DNA of 64,000 nucleotides from Myrica gale (lineage: Eukaryota > Streptophyta > Magnoliopsida > Fagales > Myricaceae), in the NCBI GenBank assembly GCA_963930655.1, contig OZ005608.1:13764001-13828000 (forward strand), read 5' to 3'. A program made the translations under genes and the position numbers. Below are positions 9,800 to 20,104 of this stretch, one piece after another (the stretch's first letter is position 1; every line of letters starts with the position of its first letter). A model generated the notes under the pieces. That model did not search any database. It saw only the letters and a program-made list of their open reading frames with translations, and was not told where the DNA came from.

Positions 9800-10077
9800 G
9801 TTATGTTTGTTGCAATGATTTCTTATATGGATCCCTCTCACAGGGGAAATACATCCATTCACGGGTATTCAACGTCGCTGAAAGAGGTTTTTCGCGCCGA
9901 ATTGCGACAAAAAAATATCCGAGTTTTTGAAAAATCAAAATTTCGTCATGTAGTTTTCGTCTTCGTTTTTCGCACCGGAAAAGTGGAGTGTTTCCAAATA
10001 CCGGCGGAAATCTAATCCCGTTCAGATAAATATTTTTTCCGCACGAAAATCTTCTCGGGGGCGGTAAAAAAGATGTT

Positions 10078-10196
10078 GGGGTGCAACACGAGGACTTCCC
10101 AGGAGGTCACCCATCCTAGTACTACTCTCGCCCAAGCGCGCTTAACTGCGGAGTTCTGATGGGATCCGGTGCATTAGTGCTGGTATGATCGCACCC
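10078..10196 (-). rRNA. 5S rRNA: 5S rRNA gene, copy 26 (A11/T45/C59)
   Basis: Full length; counterpart of copy 5. Its 5' spacer has a private T to G at 10285. Confidence 0.96.
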
Positions 10197-10474
10197 GTTA
10201 TGTTTGTTGCAATGATTTCTTATATGGATCCCTCTCACAGGGGAAATACATCCATTCACGGGTATTCAACGTCGCTGAAAGAGGGTTTTCGCGCCGAATT
10301 GCGACAAAAAAATATCCGAGTTTTTGAAAAATCAAAATTTCGTCATGTAGTTTTCGTCTTCTTTTTTCGCACCGGAAAAGTGGAGTGTTTCCAAATACCG
10401 GCGGAAATCTAATCCCGTTCAGATAAATATTTTTTCCGCACGAAAATCTTCTCGGGGGCGGTAAAAAAGATGTT

Positions 10475-10593
10475 GGGGTGCAACACGAGGACTTCCCAGG
10501 AGGTCACCCATCCTAGTACTACTCTCGCCCAAGCGCGCTTAACTGCGGAGTTCTGATGGGATCCGGTGCATTAGTGCTGGTATGATCGCACCC
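10475..10593 (-). rRNA. 5S rRNA: 5S rRNA gene, copy 27 (A11/T45/C59)
   Basis: Full length; EcoRI-type 5' spacer; counterpart of copy 6. Confidence 0.96.
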
Positions 10594-10870
10594 GTTATGT
10601 TTGTTGCAATGAATTCTTATATGGATCCCTCTCACAGGGGAAATACATCCATTCACGGGTATTCAACGTCGCTGAAAGAGGTTTTTCGAGCCGAATTGCG
10701 ACAAAAAAATATCCGAGTTTTTGAAAAATCAAAATTTCGTCATGTAGTTTTCGTCTTCTTTTTTCGCACCGGAAAAGTGGAGTGTTTCCAAATACCGGCG
10801 GAAATCTAATCCCGTTCAGATAAATATTTTTTCCGCACGAAAATCTTCTCGGGGCAGGAAAAAAGATGTT

Positions 10871-10989
10871 GGGGTGCAACACGAGGACTTCCCAGGAGGT
10901 CACCCATCCTAGTACTACTCTCGCCCAAGCACGCTTAACTGCGGTGTTCTGATGGGATCCGGTGCATTAGTGCTGGTAGGATCGCACCC
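10871..10989 (-). rRNA. 5S rRNA: 5S rRNA gene, copy 28 (C11/A45/T59)
   Basis: Full length, linked C11/A45 haplotype; counterpart of copy 7. Confidence 0.94.
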
Positions 10990-11267
10990 GTTATGTTTGT
11001 TGCAATGATTTCTTATATGGATCCCTCTCACAGGGGAAATACATCCATTCACGGGTATTCAACGTCGCTGAAAGAGGTTTTTCGCGCCGAATTGCGACAA
11101 AAAAATATCCGAGTTTTTGAAAAATCAAAATTTCGTCATGTAGTTTTCGTCTTCGTTTTTCGCACCGGAAAAGTGGAGTGTTTCCAAATACCGGCGGAAA
11201 TCTAATCCCGTTCAGATAAATATTTTTTCCGCACGAAAATCTTCTCGGGGGCGGTAAAAAAGATGTT

Positions 11268-11386
11268 GGGGTGCAACACGAGGACTTCCCAGGAGGTCAC
11301 CCATCCTAGTACTACTCTCGCCCAAGCGCGCTTAACTGCGGAGTTCTGATGGGATCCGGTGCATTAGTGCTGGTATGATCGCACCC
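11268..11386 (-). rRNA. 5S rRNA: 5S rRNA gene, copy 29 (A11/T45/C59)
   Basis: Full length; gcaaca 5' spacer; counterpart of copy 8. Confidence 0.96.
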
Positions 11387-11664
11387 GTTATGTTTGTTGC
11401 AATGATTTCTTATATGGATCCCTCTCACAGGGGAAATACATCCATTCACGGGTATTCAACGTCGCTGAAAGAGGTTTTTCGCGCCGAATTGCAACAAAAA
11501 AATATCCGAGTTTTTGAAAAATCAAAATTTCGTCATGTAGTTTTCGTCTTCTTTTTTCGCACCGGAAAAGTGGAGTGTTTCCAAATACCGGCGGAAATCT
11601 AATCCCGTTCAGATAAATATTTTTTCCGCACGAAAATCTTCTCGGGGGCGGTAAAAAAGATGTT

Positions 11665-11783
11665 GGGGTGCAACACGAGGACTTCCCAGGAGGTCACCCA
11701 TCCTAGTACTACTCTCGCCCAAGCGCGCTTAACTGCGGAGTTCTGATGGGATCCGGTGCATTAGTGCTGGTATGATCGCACCC
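11665..11783 (-). rRNA. 5S rRNA: 5S rRNA gene, copy 30 (A11/T45/C59)
   Basis: Full length; EcoRI-type 5' spacer; counterpart of copy 9. Confidence 0.96.
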
Positions 11784-12060
11784 GTTATGTTTGTTGCAAT
11801 GAATTCTTATATGGATCCCTCTCACAGGGGAAATACATCCATTCACGGGTATTCAACGTCGCTGAAAGAGGTTTTTCGAGCCGAATTGCGACAAAAAAAT
11901 ATCCGAGTTTTTGAAAAATCAAAATTTCGTCATGTAGTTTTCGTCTTCTTTTTTCGCACCGGAAAAGTGGAGTGTTTCCAAATACCGGCGGAAATCTAAT
12001 CCCGTTCAGATAAATATTTTTTCCGCACGAAAATCTTCTCGGGGCAGGAAAAAACATGTT

Positions 12061-12179
12061 GGGGTGCAACACGAGGACTTCCCAGGAGGTCACCCATCCT
12101 AGTACTACTCTCGCCCAAGCACGCTTAACTGCGGTGTTCTGATGGGATCCGGTGCATTAGTGCTGGTAGGATCGCACCC
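12061..12179 (-). rRNA. 5S rRNA: 5S rRNA gene, copy 31 (C11/A45/T59)
   Basis: Full length; last of the ten linked C11/A45 copies. None occurs to the right of here. Confidence 0.94.
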
Positions 12180-12457
12180 GTTATGTTTGTTGCAATGATT
12201 TCTTATATGGATCCCTCTCACAGGGGAAATACATCCATTCACGGGTATTCAACGTCGCTGAAAGAGGTTTTTCGCGCCGAATTGCGACAAAAAAATATCC
12301 GAGTTTTTGAAAAATCAAAATTTCGTCATGTAGTTTTCGTCTTCTTTTTTCGCACCGGAAAAGTGGAGTGTTTCCAAATACCGGCGGAAATCTAATCCCG
12401 TTCAGATAAATATTTTTTCCGCACGAAAATCTTCACGGGGGCGGTAAAAAAGATGTT

Positions 12458-12576
12458 GGGGTGCAACACGAGGACTTCCCAGGAGGTCACCCATCCTAGT
12501 ACTACTCTCGCCCAAGCGCGCTTAACTGCGGAGTTCTGATGGGATCCGGTGCATTAGTGCTGGTATGATCGCACCC
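12458..12576 (-). rRNA. 5S rRNA: 5S rRNA gene, copy 32 (A11/T45/C59)
   Basis: Full length; counterpart of copy 11 and end of the 8,269 bp duplication. Confidence 0.96.
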
Positions 12577-12854
12577 GTTATGTTTGTTGCAATGATTTCT
12601 TATATGGATCCCTCTCACAGGGGAAATACATCCATTCACGGGTATTCAACGTCGCTGAAAGAGGTTTTTCGCGCCGAATTGCGACAAAAAAATATCCGAG
12701 TTTTTGAAAAATCAAAATTTCGTCATGTAGTTTTCGTCTTCGTTTTTCGCACCGGAAAAGTGGAGTGTTTCCAAATACCGGCGGAAATCTAATCCCGTTC
12801 AGATAAATATTTTTTCCGCACGAAAATCTTCTCGGGGGCGGTAAAAAAGATGTT

Positions 12855-12973
12855 GGGGTGCAACACGAGGACTTCCCAGGAGGTCACCCATCCTAGTACT
12901 ACTCTCGCCCAAGCGCGCTTAACTGCGGAGTTCTGATGGGATCCGGTGCATTAGTGCTGGTATGATCGCACCC
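12855..12973 (-). rRNA. 5S rRNA: 5S rRNA gene, copy 33 (A11/T45/C59)
   Basis: Full length. The 5' spacer is chimeric: EcoRI and gagcc marks near the gene, then G-type with ttttc beyond, unlike the other EcoRI spacers. Confidence 0.96.
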
Positions 12974-13251
12974 GTTATGTTTGTTGCAATGAATTCTTAT
13001 ATGGATCCCTCTCACAGGGGAAATACATCCATTCACGGGTATTCAACGTCGCTGAAAGAGGTTTTTCGAGCCGAATTGCGACAAAAAAATATCCGAGTTT
13101 TTGAAAAATCAAAATTTCGTCATGTAGTTTTCGTCTTCGTTTTTCGCACCGGAAAAGTGGAGTGTTTTCAAATACCGGCGGAAATCTAATCCCGTTCAGA
13201 TAAATATTTTTTCCGCACGAAAATCTTCTCGGGGGCGGGAAAAAAGATGTT

Positions 13252-13370
13252 GGGGTGCAACACGAGTACTTCCCAGGAGGTCACCCATCCTAGTACTACT
13301 CTCGCCCAAGCACGCTTAACTGCGGAGTTCTGATGGGATCCGGTGCATTAGTGCTGGTATGATCGCACCC
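13252..13370 (-). rRNA. 5S rRNA: 5S rRNA gene, copy 34 (A11/T45/T59, C104A)
   Basis: Full length with a private C104A (G to T on the plus strand at 13267), next to helix V and loop E. A-7C promoter change; short ctaca 5' spacer leading to truncated copy 35. Confidence 0.93.
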
Positions 13371-13647
13371 GTTATGGTTGTTGCAATGATTTCTTATATG
13401 GATCCCTCTCACAGGGGAAATACATCCATTCACGGGTATTCAACGTCGCTGAAAGAGGTTTTTCGCGCCGAATTGCTACAAAAAATATCGGAGTTTTTGA
13501 AAAATCAAAATTTCGTCATGTAGTTTTCGTCTTCGTTTTTCGCACCGGAAAAGTGGAGTGTTTTCAAATACCGGCGGAAATCTAATCCCGTTCAGATAAA
13601 TATTTTTTCCGCACGAAAATCTTCTCGGGGGCGGGAAAAAAGATGTT

Positions 13648-13709
13648 GGGGTGCAACCCTGCGGAGTTCTGATGGGATCCGGTGCATTAGTGCTGGTATG
13701 ATCGCACCC
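13648..13709 (-). pseudogene. Truncated 5S rRNA pseudogene, copy 35 (62 bp)
   Basis: Same deletion junction as copy 18. TATA-like box normal; A-7C present. Its 5' spacer is T-type with cttcacgg. Confidence 0.95.
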
Positions 13710-13987
13710 GTTATGGTTGTTGCAATGATTTCTTATATGGATCCCTCTCACAGGGGAAATACATCCATTCACGGGTATTCAACGTCGCTGAAAGAGGTTT
13801 TTCGCGCCGAATTGCGACAAAAAAATATCCGAGTTTTTGAAAAATCAAAATTTCGTCATGTAGTTTTCGTCTTCTTTTTTCGCACCGGAAAAGTGGAGTG
13901 TTTCCAAATACCGGCGGAAATCTAATCCCGTTCAGATAAATATTTTTTCCGCACGAAAATCTTCACGGGGGCGGTAAAAAAGATGTT

Positions 13988-14106
13988 GGGGTGCAACACG
14001 AGGACTTCCCAGGAGGTCACCCATCCTAGTACTACTCTCGCCCAAGCACGCTTAACTGCGGAGTTCTGATGGGATCCGGTGCATTAGTGCTGGTATGATC
14101 GCACCC
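13988..14106 (-). rRNA. 5S rRNA: 5S rRNA gene, copy 36 (A11/T45/T59)
   Basis: Full length; A-7C; short ctaca 5' spacer. Confidence 0.96.
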
Positions 14107-14383
14107 GTTATGGTTGTTGCAATGATTTCTTATATGGATCCCTCTCACAGGGGAAATACATCCATTCACGGGTATTCAACGTCGCTGAAAGAGGTTTTTC
14201 GCGCCGAATTGCTACAAAAAATATCGGAGTTTTTGAAAAATCAAAATTTCGTCATGTAGTTTTCGTCTTCGTTTTTCGCACCGGAAAAGTGGAGTGTTTT
14301 CAAATACCGGCGGAAATCTAATCCCGTTCAGATAAATATTTTTTCCGCACGAAAATCTTCTCGGGGGCGGGAAAAAAGATGTT

Positions 14384-14502
14384 GGGGTGCAACACGAGGA
14401 CTTCCCAGGAGGTCACCCATCCTAGTACTACTCTCGCCCAAGCACGCTTAACTGCGGAGTTCTGATGGGATCCGGTGCATTAGTGCTGGTATGATCGCAC
14501 CC
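14384..14502 (-). rRNA. 5S rRNA: 5S rRNA gene, copy 37 (A11/T45/T59)
   Basis: Full length; A-7C; short ctaca 5' spacer. Confidence 0.96.
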
Positions 14503-14779
14503 GTTATGGTTGTTGCAATGATTTCTTATATGGATCCCTCTCACAGGGGAAATACATCCATTCACGGGTATTCAACGTCGCTGAAAGAGGTTTTTCGCGC
14601 CGAATTGCTACAAAAAATATCGGAGTTTTTGAAAAATCAAAATTTCGTCATGTAGTTTTCGTCTTCGTTTTTCGCACCGGAAAAGTGGAGTGTTTTCAAA
14701 TACCGGCGGAAATCTAATCCCGTTCAGATAAATATTTTTTCCGCACGAAAATCTTCTCGGGGGCGGGAAAAAAGATGTT

Positions 14780-14841
14780 GGGGTGCAACCCTGCGGAGTT
14801 CTGATGGGATCCGGTGCATTAGTGCTGGTATGATCGCACCC
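14780..14841 (-). pseudogene. Truncated 5S rRNA pseudogene, copy 38 (62 bp, TATA mutant)
   Basis: Same deletion as copy 18, plus an upstream TATAA to TGTAA change. Both the internal and the upstream promoter are damaged. Confidence 0.95.
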
Positions 14842-14864
14842 GTTATGGTTGTTGCAATGATTTC

Positions 14865-14870
14865 TTACAT
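14865..14870 (-). promoter_or_regulatory. Mutated TATA-like box of copy 38
   Basis: T to C on the plus strand at 14868 (position -27) turns TATAA into TGTAA on the RNA-like strand. Confidence 0.8.
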
Positions 14871-15119
14871 GGATCCCTCTCACAGGGGAAATACATCCAT
14901 TCACGGGTATTCAACGTCGCTGAAAGAGGTTTTTCGCGCCGAATTGCGACAAAAAAATATCCGAGTTTTTGAAAAATCAAAATTTCGTCATGTAGTTTTC
15001 GTCTTCGTTTTTCGCACCGGAAAAGTGGAGTGTTTCCAAATACCGGCGGAAATCTAATCCCGTTCAGATAAATATTTTTTCCGCACGAAAATCTTCTCGG
15101 GGGCGGTAAAAAAGATGTT

Positions 15120-15238
15120 GGGGTGCAACACGAGGACTTCCCAGGAGGTCACCCATCCTAGTACTACTCTCGCCCAAGCGCGCTTAACTGCGGAGTTCTG
15201 ATGGGATCCGGTGCATTAGTGCTGGTATGATCGCACCC
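15120..15238 (-). rRNA. 5S rRNA: 5S rRNA gene, copy 39 (A11/T45/C59)
   Basis: Full length; T-type 5' spacer with ggcagg terminator flank. Confidence 0.96.
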
Positions 15239-15516
15239 GTTATGTTTGTTGCAATGATTTCTTATATGGATCCCTCTCACAGGGGAAATACATCCATTCA
15301 CGGGTATTCAACGTCGCTGAAAGAGGTTTTTCGCGCCGAATTGCGACAAAAAAATATCCGAGTTTTTGAAAAATCAAAATTTCGTCATGTAGTTTTCGTC
15401 TTCTTTTTTCGCACCGGAAAAGTGGAGTGTTTCCAAATACCGGCGGAAATCTAATCCCGTTCAGATAAATATTTTTTCCGCACGAAAATCTTCTCGGGGG
15501 CAGGAAAAAAGATGTT

Positions 15517-15635
15517 GGGGTGCAACACGAGGACTTCCCAGGAGGTCACCCATCCTAGTACTACTCTCGCCCAAGCACGCTTAATTGCGGAGTTCTGATG
15601 GGATCCGGTGCATTAGTGCTGGTATGATCGCACCC
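15517..15635 (-). rRNA. 5S rRNA: 5S rRNA gene, copy 40 (A11/T45/T59, G51A)
   Basis: Full length. G51A (15585) changes the second base of the A-box and the base predicted to pair with C28 in helix III. Short T-run 5' spacer. Confidence 0.94.
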
Positions 15636-15912
15636 GTTATGTTTGTTGCAATGATTTCTTATATGGATCCCTCTCACAGGGGAAATACATCCATTCACGG
15701 GTATTCAACGTCGCTGAAAGAGGTTTTTCGCGCCGAATTGCGACAAAAAAATATCCGAGTTTTTGAAAAATCAAAATTTCGTCATGTAGTTTTCGTCTTC
15801 GTTTTTCGCACCGGAAAAGTGGAGTGTTTCCAAATACCGGCGGAAATCTAATCCCGTTCAGATAAATATTTTTCCGCACGAAAATCTTCTCGGGGGCGGT
15901 AAAAAAGATGTT

Positions 15913-16031
15913 GGGGTGCAACACGAGGACTTCCCAGGAGGTCACCCATCCTAGTACTACTCTCGCCCAAGCGCGCTTAACTGCGGAGTTCTGATGGGAT
16001 CCGGTGCATTAGTGCTGGTATGATCGCACCC
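15913..16031 (-). rRNA. 5S rRNA: 5S rRNA gene, copy 41 (A11/T45/C59)
   Basis: Full length; short ctaca 5' spacer leading to truncated copy 42. Confidence 0.96.
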
Positions 16032-16308
16032 GTTATGTTTGTTGCAATGATTTCTTATATGGATCCCTCTCACAGGGGAAATACATCCATTCACGGGTAT
16101 TCAACGTCGCTGAAAGAGGTTTTTCGCGCCGAATTGCTACAAAAAATATCGGAGTTTTTGAAAAATCAAAATTTCGTCATGTAGTTTTCGTCTTCGTTTT
16201 TCGCACCGGAAAAGTGGAGTGTTTTCAAATACCGGCGGAAATCTAATCCCGTTCAGATAAATATTTTTTCCGCACGAAAATCTTCTCGGGGGCGGGAAAA
16301 AAGATGTT

Positions 16309-16370
16309 GGGGTGCAACCCTGCGGAGTTCTGATGGGATCCGGTGCATTAGTGCTGGTATGATCGCACCC
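16309..16370 (-). pseudogene. Truncated 5S rRNA pseudogene, copy 42 (62 bp, TATA mutant)
   Basis: Same deletion and same TATA change as copy 38, 1,529 bp away. Copies 38-40 and 42-44 share order. Confidence 0.95.
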
Positions 16371-16393
16371 GTTATGGTTGTTGCAATGATTTC

Positions 16394-16399
16394 TTACAT
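16394..16399 (-). promoter_or_regulatory. Mutated TATA-like box of copy 42
   Basis: The same T to C change, at 16397, gives TGTAA. Confidence 0.8.
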
Positions 16400-16648
16400 G
16401 GATCCCTCTCACAGGGGAAATACATCCATTCACGGGTATTCAACGTCGCTGAAAGAGGTTTTTCGCGCCGAATTGCGACAAAAAAATATCCGAGTTTTTG
16501 AAAAATCAAAATTTCGTCATGTAGTTTTCGTCTTCGTTTTTCGCACCGGAAAAGTGGAGTGTTTCCAAATACCGGCGGAAATCTAATCCCGTTCAGATAA
16601 ATATTTTTTCCGCACGAAAATCTTCTCGGGGGCGGTAAAAAAGATGTT

Positions 16649-16767
16649 GGGGTGCAACACGAGGACTTCCCAGGAGGTCACCCATCCTAGTACTACTCTC
16701 GCCCAAGCGCGCTTAACTGCGGAGTTCTGATGGGATCCGGTGCATTAGTGCTGGTATGATCGCACCC
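16649..16767 (-). rRNA. 5S rRNA: 5S rRNA gene, copy 43 (A11/T45/C59)
   Basis: Full length; T-type 5' spacer. Confidence 0.96.
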
Positions 16768-17045
16768 GTTATGTTTGTTGCAATGATTTCTTATATGGAT
16801 CCCTCTCACAGGGGAAATACATCCATTCACGGGTATTCAACGTCGCTGAAAGAGGTTTTTCGCGCCGAATTGCGACAAAAAAATATCCGAGTTTTTGAAA
16901 AATCAAAATTTCGTCATGTAGTTTTCGTCTTCTTTTTTCGCACCGGAAAAGTGGAGTGTTTCCAAATACCGGCGGAAATCTAATCCCGTTCAGATAAATA
17001 TTTTTTCCGCACGAAAATCTTCTCGGGGGCAGGAAAAAAGATGTT

Positions 17046-17164
17046 GGGGTGCAACACGAGGACTTCCCAGGAGGTCACCCATCCTAGTACTACTCTCGCC
17101 CAAGCACGCTTAATTGCGGAGTTCTGATGGGATCCGGTGCATTAGTGCTGGTATGATCGCACCC
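17046..17164 (-). rRNA. 5S rRNA: 5S rRNA gene, copy 44 (A11/T45/T59, G51A)
   Basis: Full length with the A-box change G51A at 17114; short T-run 5' spacer. Confidence 0.94.
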
Positions 17165-17441
17165 GTTATGTTTGTTGCAATGATTTCTTATATGGATCCC
17201 TCTCACAGGGGAAATACATCCATTCACGGGTATTCAACGTCGCTGAAAGAGGTTTTTCGCGCCGAATTGCGACAAAAAAATATCCGAGTTTTTGAAAAAT
17301 CAAAATTTCGTCATGTAGTTTTCGTCTTCGTTTTTCGCACCGGAAAAGTGGAGTGTTTCCAAATACCGGCGGAAATCTAATCCCGTTCAGATAAATATTT
17401 TTCCGCACGAAAATCTTCTCGGGGGCGGTAAAAAAGATGTT

Positions 17442-17560
17442 GGGGTGCAACACGAGGACTTCCCAGGAGGTCACCCATCCTAGTACTACTCTCGCCCAAG
17501 CGCGCTTAACTGCGGAGTTCTGATGGGATCCGGTGCATTAGTGCTGGTATGATCGCACCC
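17442..17560 (-). rRNA. 5S rRNA: 5S rRNA gene, copy 45 (A11/T45/C59)
   Basis: Full length; T-type 5' spacer. Confidence 0.96.
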
Positions 17561-17838
17561 GTTATGTTTGTTGCAATGATTTCTTATATGGATCCCTCTC
17601 ACAGGGGAAATACATCCATTCACGGGTATTCAACGTCGCTGAAAGAGGTTTTTCGCGCCGAATTGCGACAAAAAAATATCCGAGTTTTTGAAAAATCAAA
17701 ATTTCGTCATGTAGTTTTCGTCTTCTTTTTTCGCACCGGAAAAGTGGAGTGTTTCCAAATACCGGCGGAAATCTAATCCCGTTCAGATAAATATTTTTTC
17801 CGCACGAAAATCTTCTCGGGGGCAGGAAAAAAGATGTT

Positions 17839-17957
17839 GGGGTGCAACACGAGGACTTCCCAGGAGGTCACCCATCCTAGTACTACTCTCGCCCAAGCAC
17901 GCTTAACTGCGGAGTTCTGATGGGATCCGGTGCATTAGTGCTGGTACGATCGCACCC
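17839..17957 (-). rRNA. 5S rRNA: 5S rRNA gene, copy 46 (G11/T45/T59)
   Basis: Full length; first of four G11 copies (loop A). T-type 5' spacer with cttcacgg. Confidence 0.94.
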
Positions 17958-18235
17958 GTTATGTTTGTTGCAATGATTTCTTATATGGATCCCTCTCACA
18001 GGGGAAATACATCCATTCACGGGTATTCAACGTCGCTGAAAGAGGTTTTTCGCGCCGAATTGCGACAAAAAAATATCCGAGTTTTTGAAAAATCAAAATT
18101 TCGTCATGTAGTTTTCGTCTTCTTTTTTCGCACCGGAAAAGTGGAGTGTTTCCAAATACCGGCGGAAATCTAATCCCGTTCAGATAAATATTTTTTCCGC
18201 ACGAAAATCTTCACGGGGGCGGTAAAAAAGATGTT

Positions 18236-18354
18236 GGGGTGCAACACGAGGACTTCCCAGGAGGTCACCCATCCTAGTACTACTCTCGCCCAAGCACGCT
18301 TAACTGCGGAGTTCTGATGGGATCCGGTGCATTAGTGCTGGTATGATCGCACCC
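18236..18354 (-). rRNA. 5S rRNA: 5S rRNA gene, copy 47 (A11/T45/T59)
   Basis: Full length; A-7C; short ctaca 5' spacer. Copies 47-49 repeat the order of 36-38. Confidence 0.96.
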
Positions 18355-18631
18355 GTTATGGTTGTTGCAATGATTTCTTATATGGATCCCTCTCACAGGG
18401 GAAATACATCCATTCACGGGTATTCAACGTCGCTGAAAGAGGTTTTTCGCGCCGAATTGCTACAAAAAATATCGGAGTTTTTGAAAAATCAAAATTTCGT
18501 CATGTAGTTTTCGTCTTCGTTTTTCGCACCGGAAAAGTGGAGTGTTTTCAAATACCGGCGGAAATCTAATCCCGTTCAGATAAATATTTTTTCCGCACGA
18601 AAATCTTCTCGGGGGCGGGAAAAAAGATGTT

Positions 18632-18750
18632 GGGGTGCAACACGAGGACTTCCCAGGAGGTCACCCATCCTAGTACTACTCTCGCCCAAGCACGCTTAAC
18701 TGCGGAGTTCTGATGGGATCCGGTGCATTAGTGCTGGTATGATCGCACCC
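18632..18750 (-). rRNA. 5S rRNA: 5S rRNA gene, copy 48 (A11/T45/T59)
   Basis: Full length; A-7C; short ctaca 5' spacer. Confidence 0.96.
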
Positions 18751-19027
18751 GTTATGGTTGTTGCAATGATTTCTTATATGGATCCCTCTCACAGGGGAAA
18801 TACATCCATTCACGGGTATTCAACGTCGCTGAAAGAGGTTTTTCGCGCCGAATTGCTACAAAAAATATCGGAGTTTTTGAAAAATCAAAATTTCGTCATG
18901 TAGTTTTCGTCTTCGTTTTTCGCACCGGAAAAGTGGAGTGTTTTCAAATACCGGCGGAAATCTAATCCCGTTCAGATAAATATTTTTTCCGCACGAAAAT
19001 CTTCTCGGGGGCGGGAAAAAAGATGTT

Positions 19028-19089
19028 GGGGTGCAACCCTGCGGAGTTCTGATGGGATCCGGTGCATTAGTGCTGGTATGATCGCACCC
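19028..19089 (-). pseudogene. Truncated 5S rRNA pseudogene, copy 49 (62 bp, TATA mutant)
   Basis: Same deletion and TATA change as copies 38 and 42. Confidence 0.95.
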
Positions 19090-19112
19090 GTTATGGTTGT
19101 TGCAATGATTTC

Positions 19113-19118
19113 TTACAT
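19113..19118 (-). promoter_or_regulatory. Mutated TATA-like box of copy 49
   Basis: T to C at 19116 gives TGTAA. Confidence 0.8.
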
Positions 19119-19367
19119 GGATCCCTCTCACAGGGGAAATACATCCATTCACGGGTATTCAACGTCGCTGAAAGAGGTTTTTCGCGCCGAATTGCGACAA
19201 AAAAATATCCGAGTTTTTGAAAAATCAAAATTTCGTCATGTAGTTTTCGTCTTCGTTTTTCGCACCGGAAAAGTGGAGTGTTTCCAAATACCGGCGGAAA
19301 TCTAATCCCGTTCAGATAAATATTTTTTCCGCACGAAAATCTTCTCGGGGGCGGTAAAAAAGATGTT

Positions 19368-19486
19368 GGGGTGCAACACGAGGACTTCCCAGGAGGTCAC
19401 CCATCCTAGTACTACTCTCGCCCAAGCGCGCTTAACTGCGGAGTTCTGATGGGATCCGGTGCATTAGTGCTGGTATGATCGCACCC
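19368..19486 (-). rRNA. 5S rRNA: 5S rRNA gene, copy 50 (A11/T45/C59)
   Basis: Full length; sits between two truncated copies; T-type 5' spacer. Confidence 0.96.
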
Positions 19487-19764
19487 GTTATGTTTGTTGC
19501 AATGATTTCTTATATGGATCCCTCTCACAGGGGAAATACATCCATTCACGGGTATTCAACGTCGCTGAAAGAGGTTTTTCGCGCCGAATTGCGACAAAAA
19601 AATATCCGAGTTTTTGAAAAATCAAAATTTCGTCATGTAGTTTTCGTCTTCTTTTTTCGCACCGGAAAAGTGGAGTGTTTCCAAATACCGGCGGAAATCT
19701 AATCCCGTTCAGATAAATATTTTTTCCGCACGAAAATCTTCTCGGGGGCGGGAAAAAAGATGTT

Positions 19765-19826
19765 GGGGTGCAACCCTGCGGAGTTCTGATGGGATCCGGT
19801 GCATTAGTGCTGGTATGATCGCACCC
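19765..19826 (-). pseudogene. Truncated 5S rRNA pseudogene, copy 51 (62 bp, TATA mutant)
   Basis: Same deletion and TATA change, but the spacer on its 3' side is a T-type gcgaca spacer instead of the ctaca spacer that adjoins the other five truncated copies. This marks a recombination junction. Confidence 0.95.
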
Positions 19827-19849
19827 GTTATGGTTGTTGCAATGATTTC

Positions 19850-19855
19850 TTACAT
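19850..19855 (-). promoter_or_regulatory. Mutated TATA-like box of copy 51
   Basis: T to C at 19853 gives TGTAA. Confidence 0.8.
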
Positions 19856-20104
19856 GGATCCCTCTCACAGGGGAAATACATCCATTCACGGGTATTCAAC
19901 GTCGCTGAAAGAGGTTTTTCGCGCCGAATTGCGACAAAAAAATATCCGAGTTTTTGAAAAATCAAAATTTCGTCATGTAGTTTTCGTCTTCGTTTTTCGC
20001 ACCGGAAAAGTGGAGTGTTTCCAAATACCGGCGGAAATCTAATCCCGTTCAGATAAATATTTTTTCCGCACGAAAATCTTCTCGGGGGCGGTAAAAAAGA
20101 TGTT

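Larger units (their letters stand above)
8888..12576 (-). repeat. Domain I block, second copy (gene copies 23-32)
   Basis: This is the 8,269 bp-displaced duplicate of 619-4307. The match breaks on the left between copies 1 and 22, whose 5' spacers differ (EcoRI against gcaaca), and on the right between copies 12 and 33 (ctaca against EcoRI). Confidence 0.88.
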
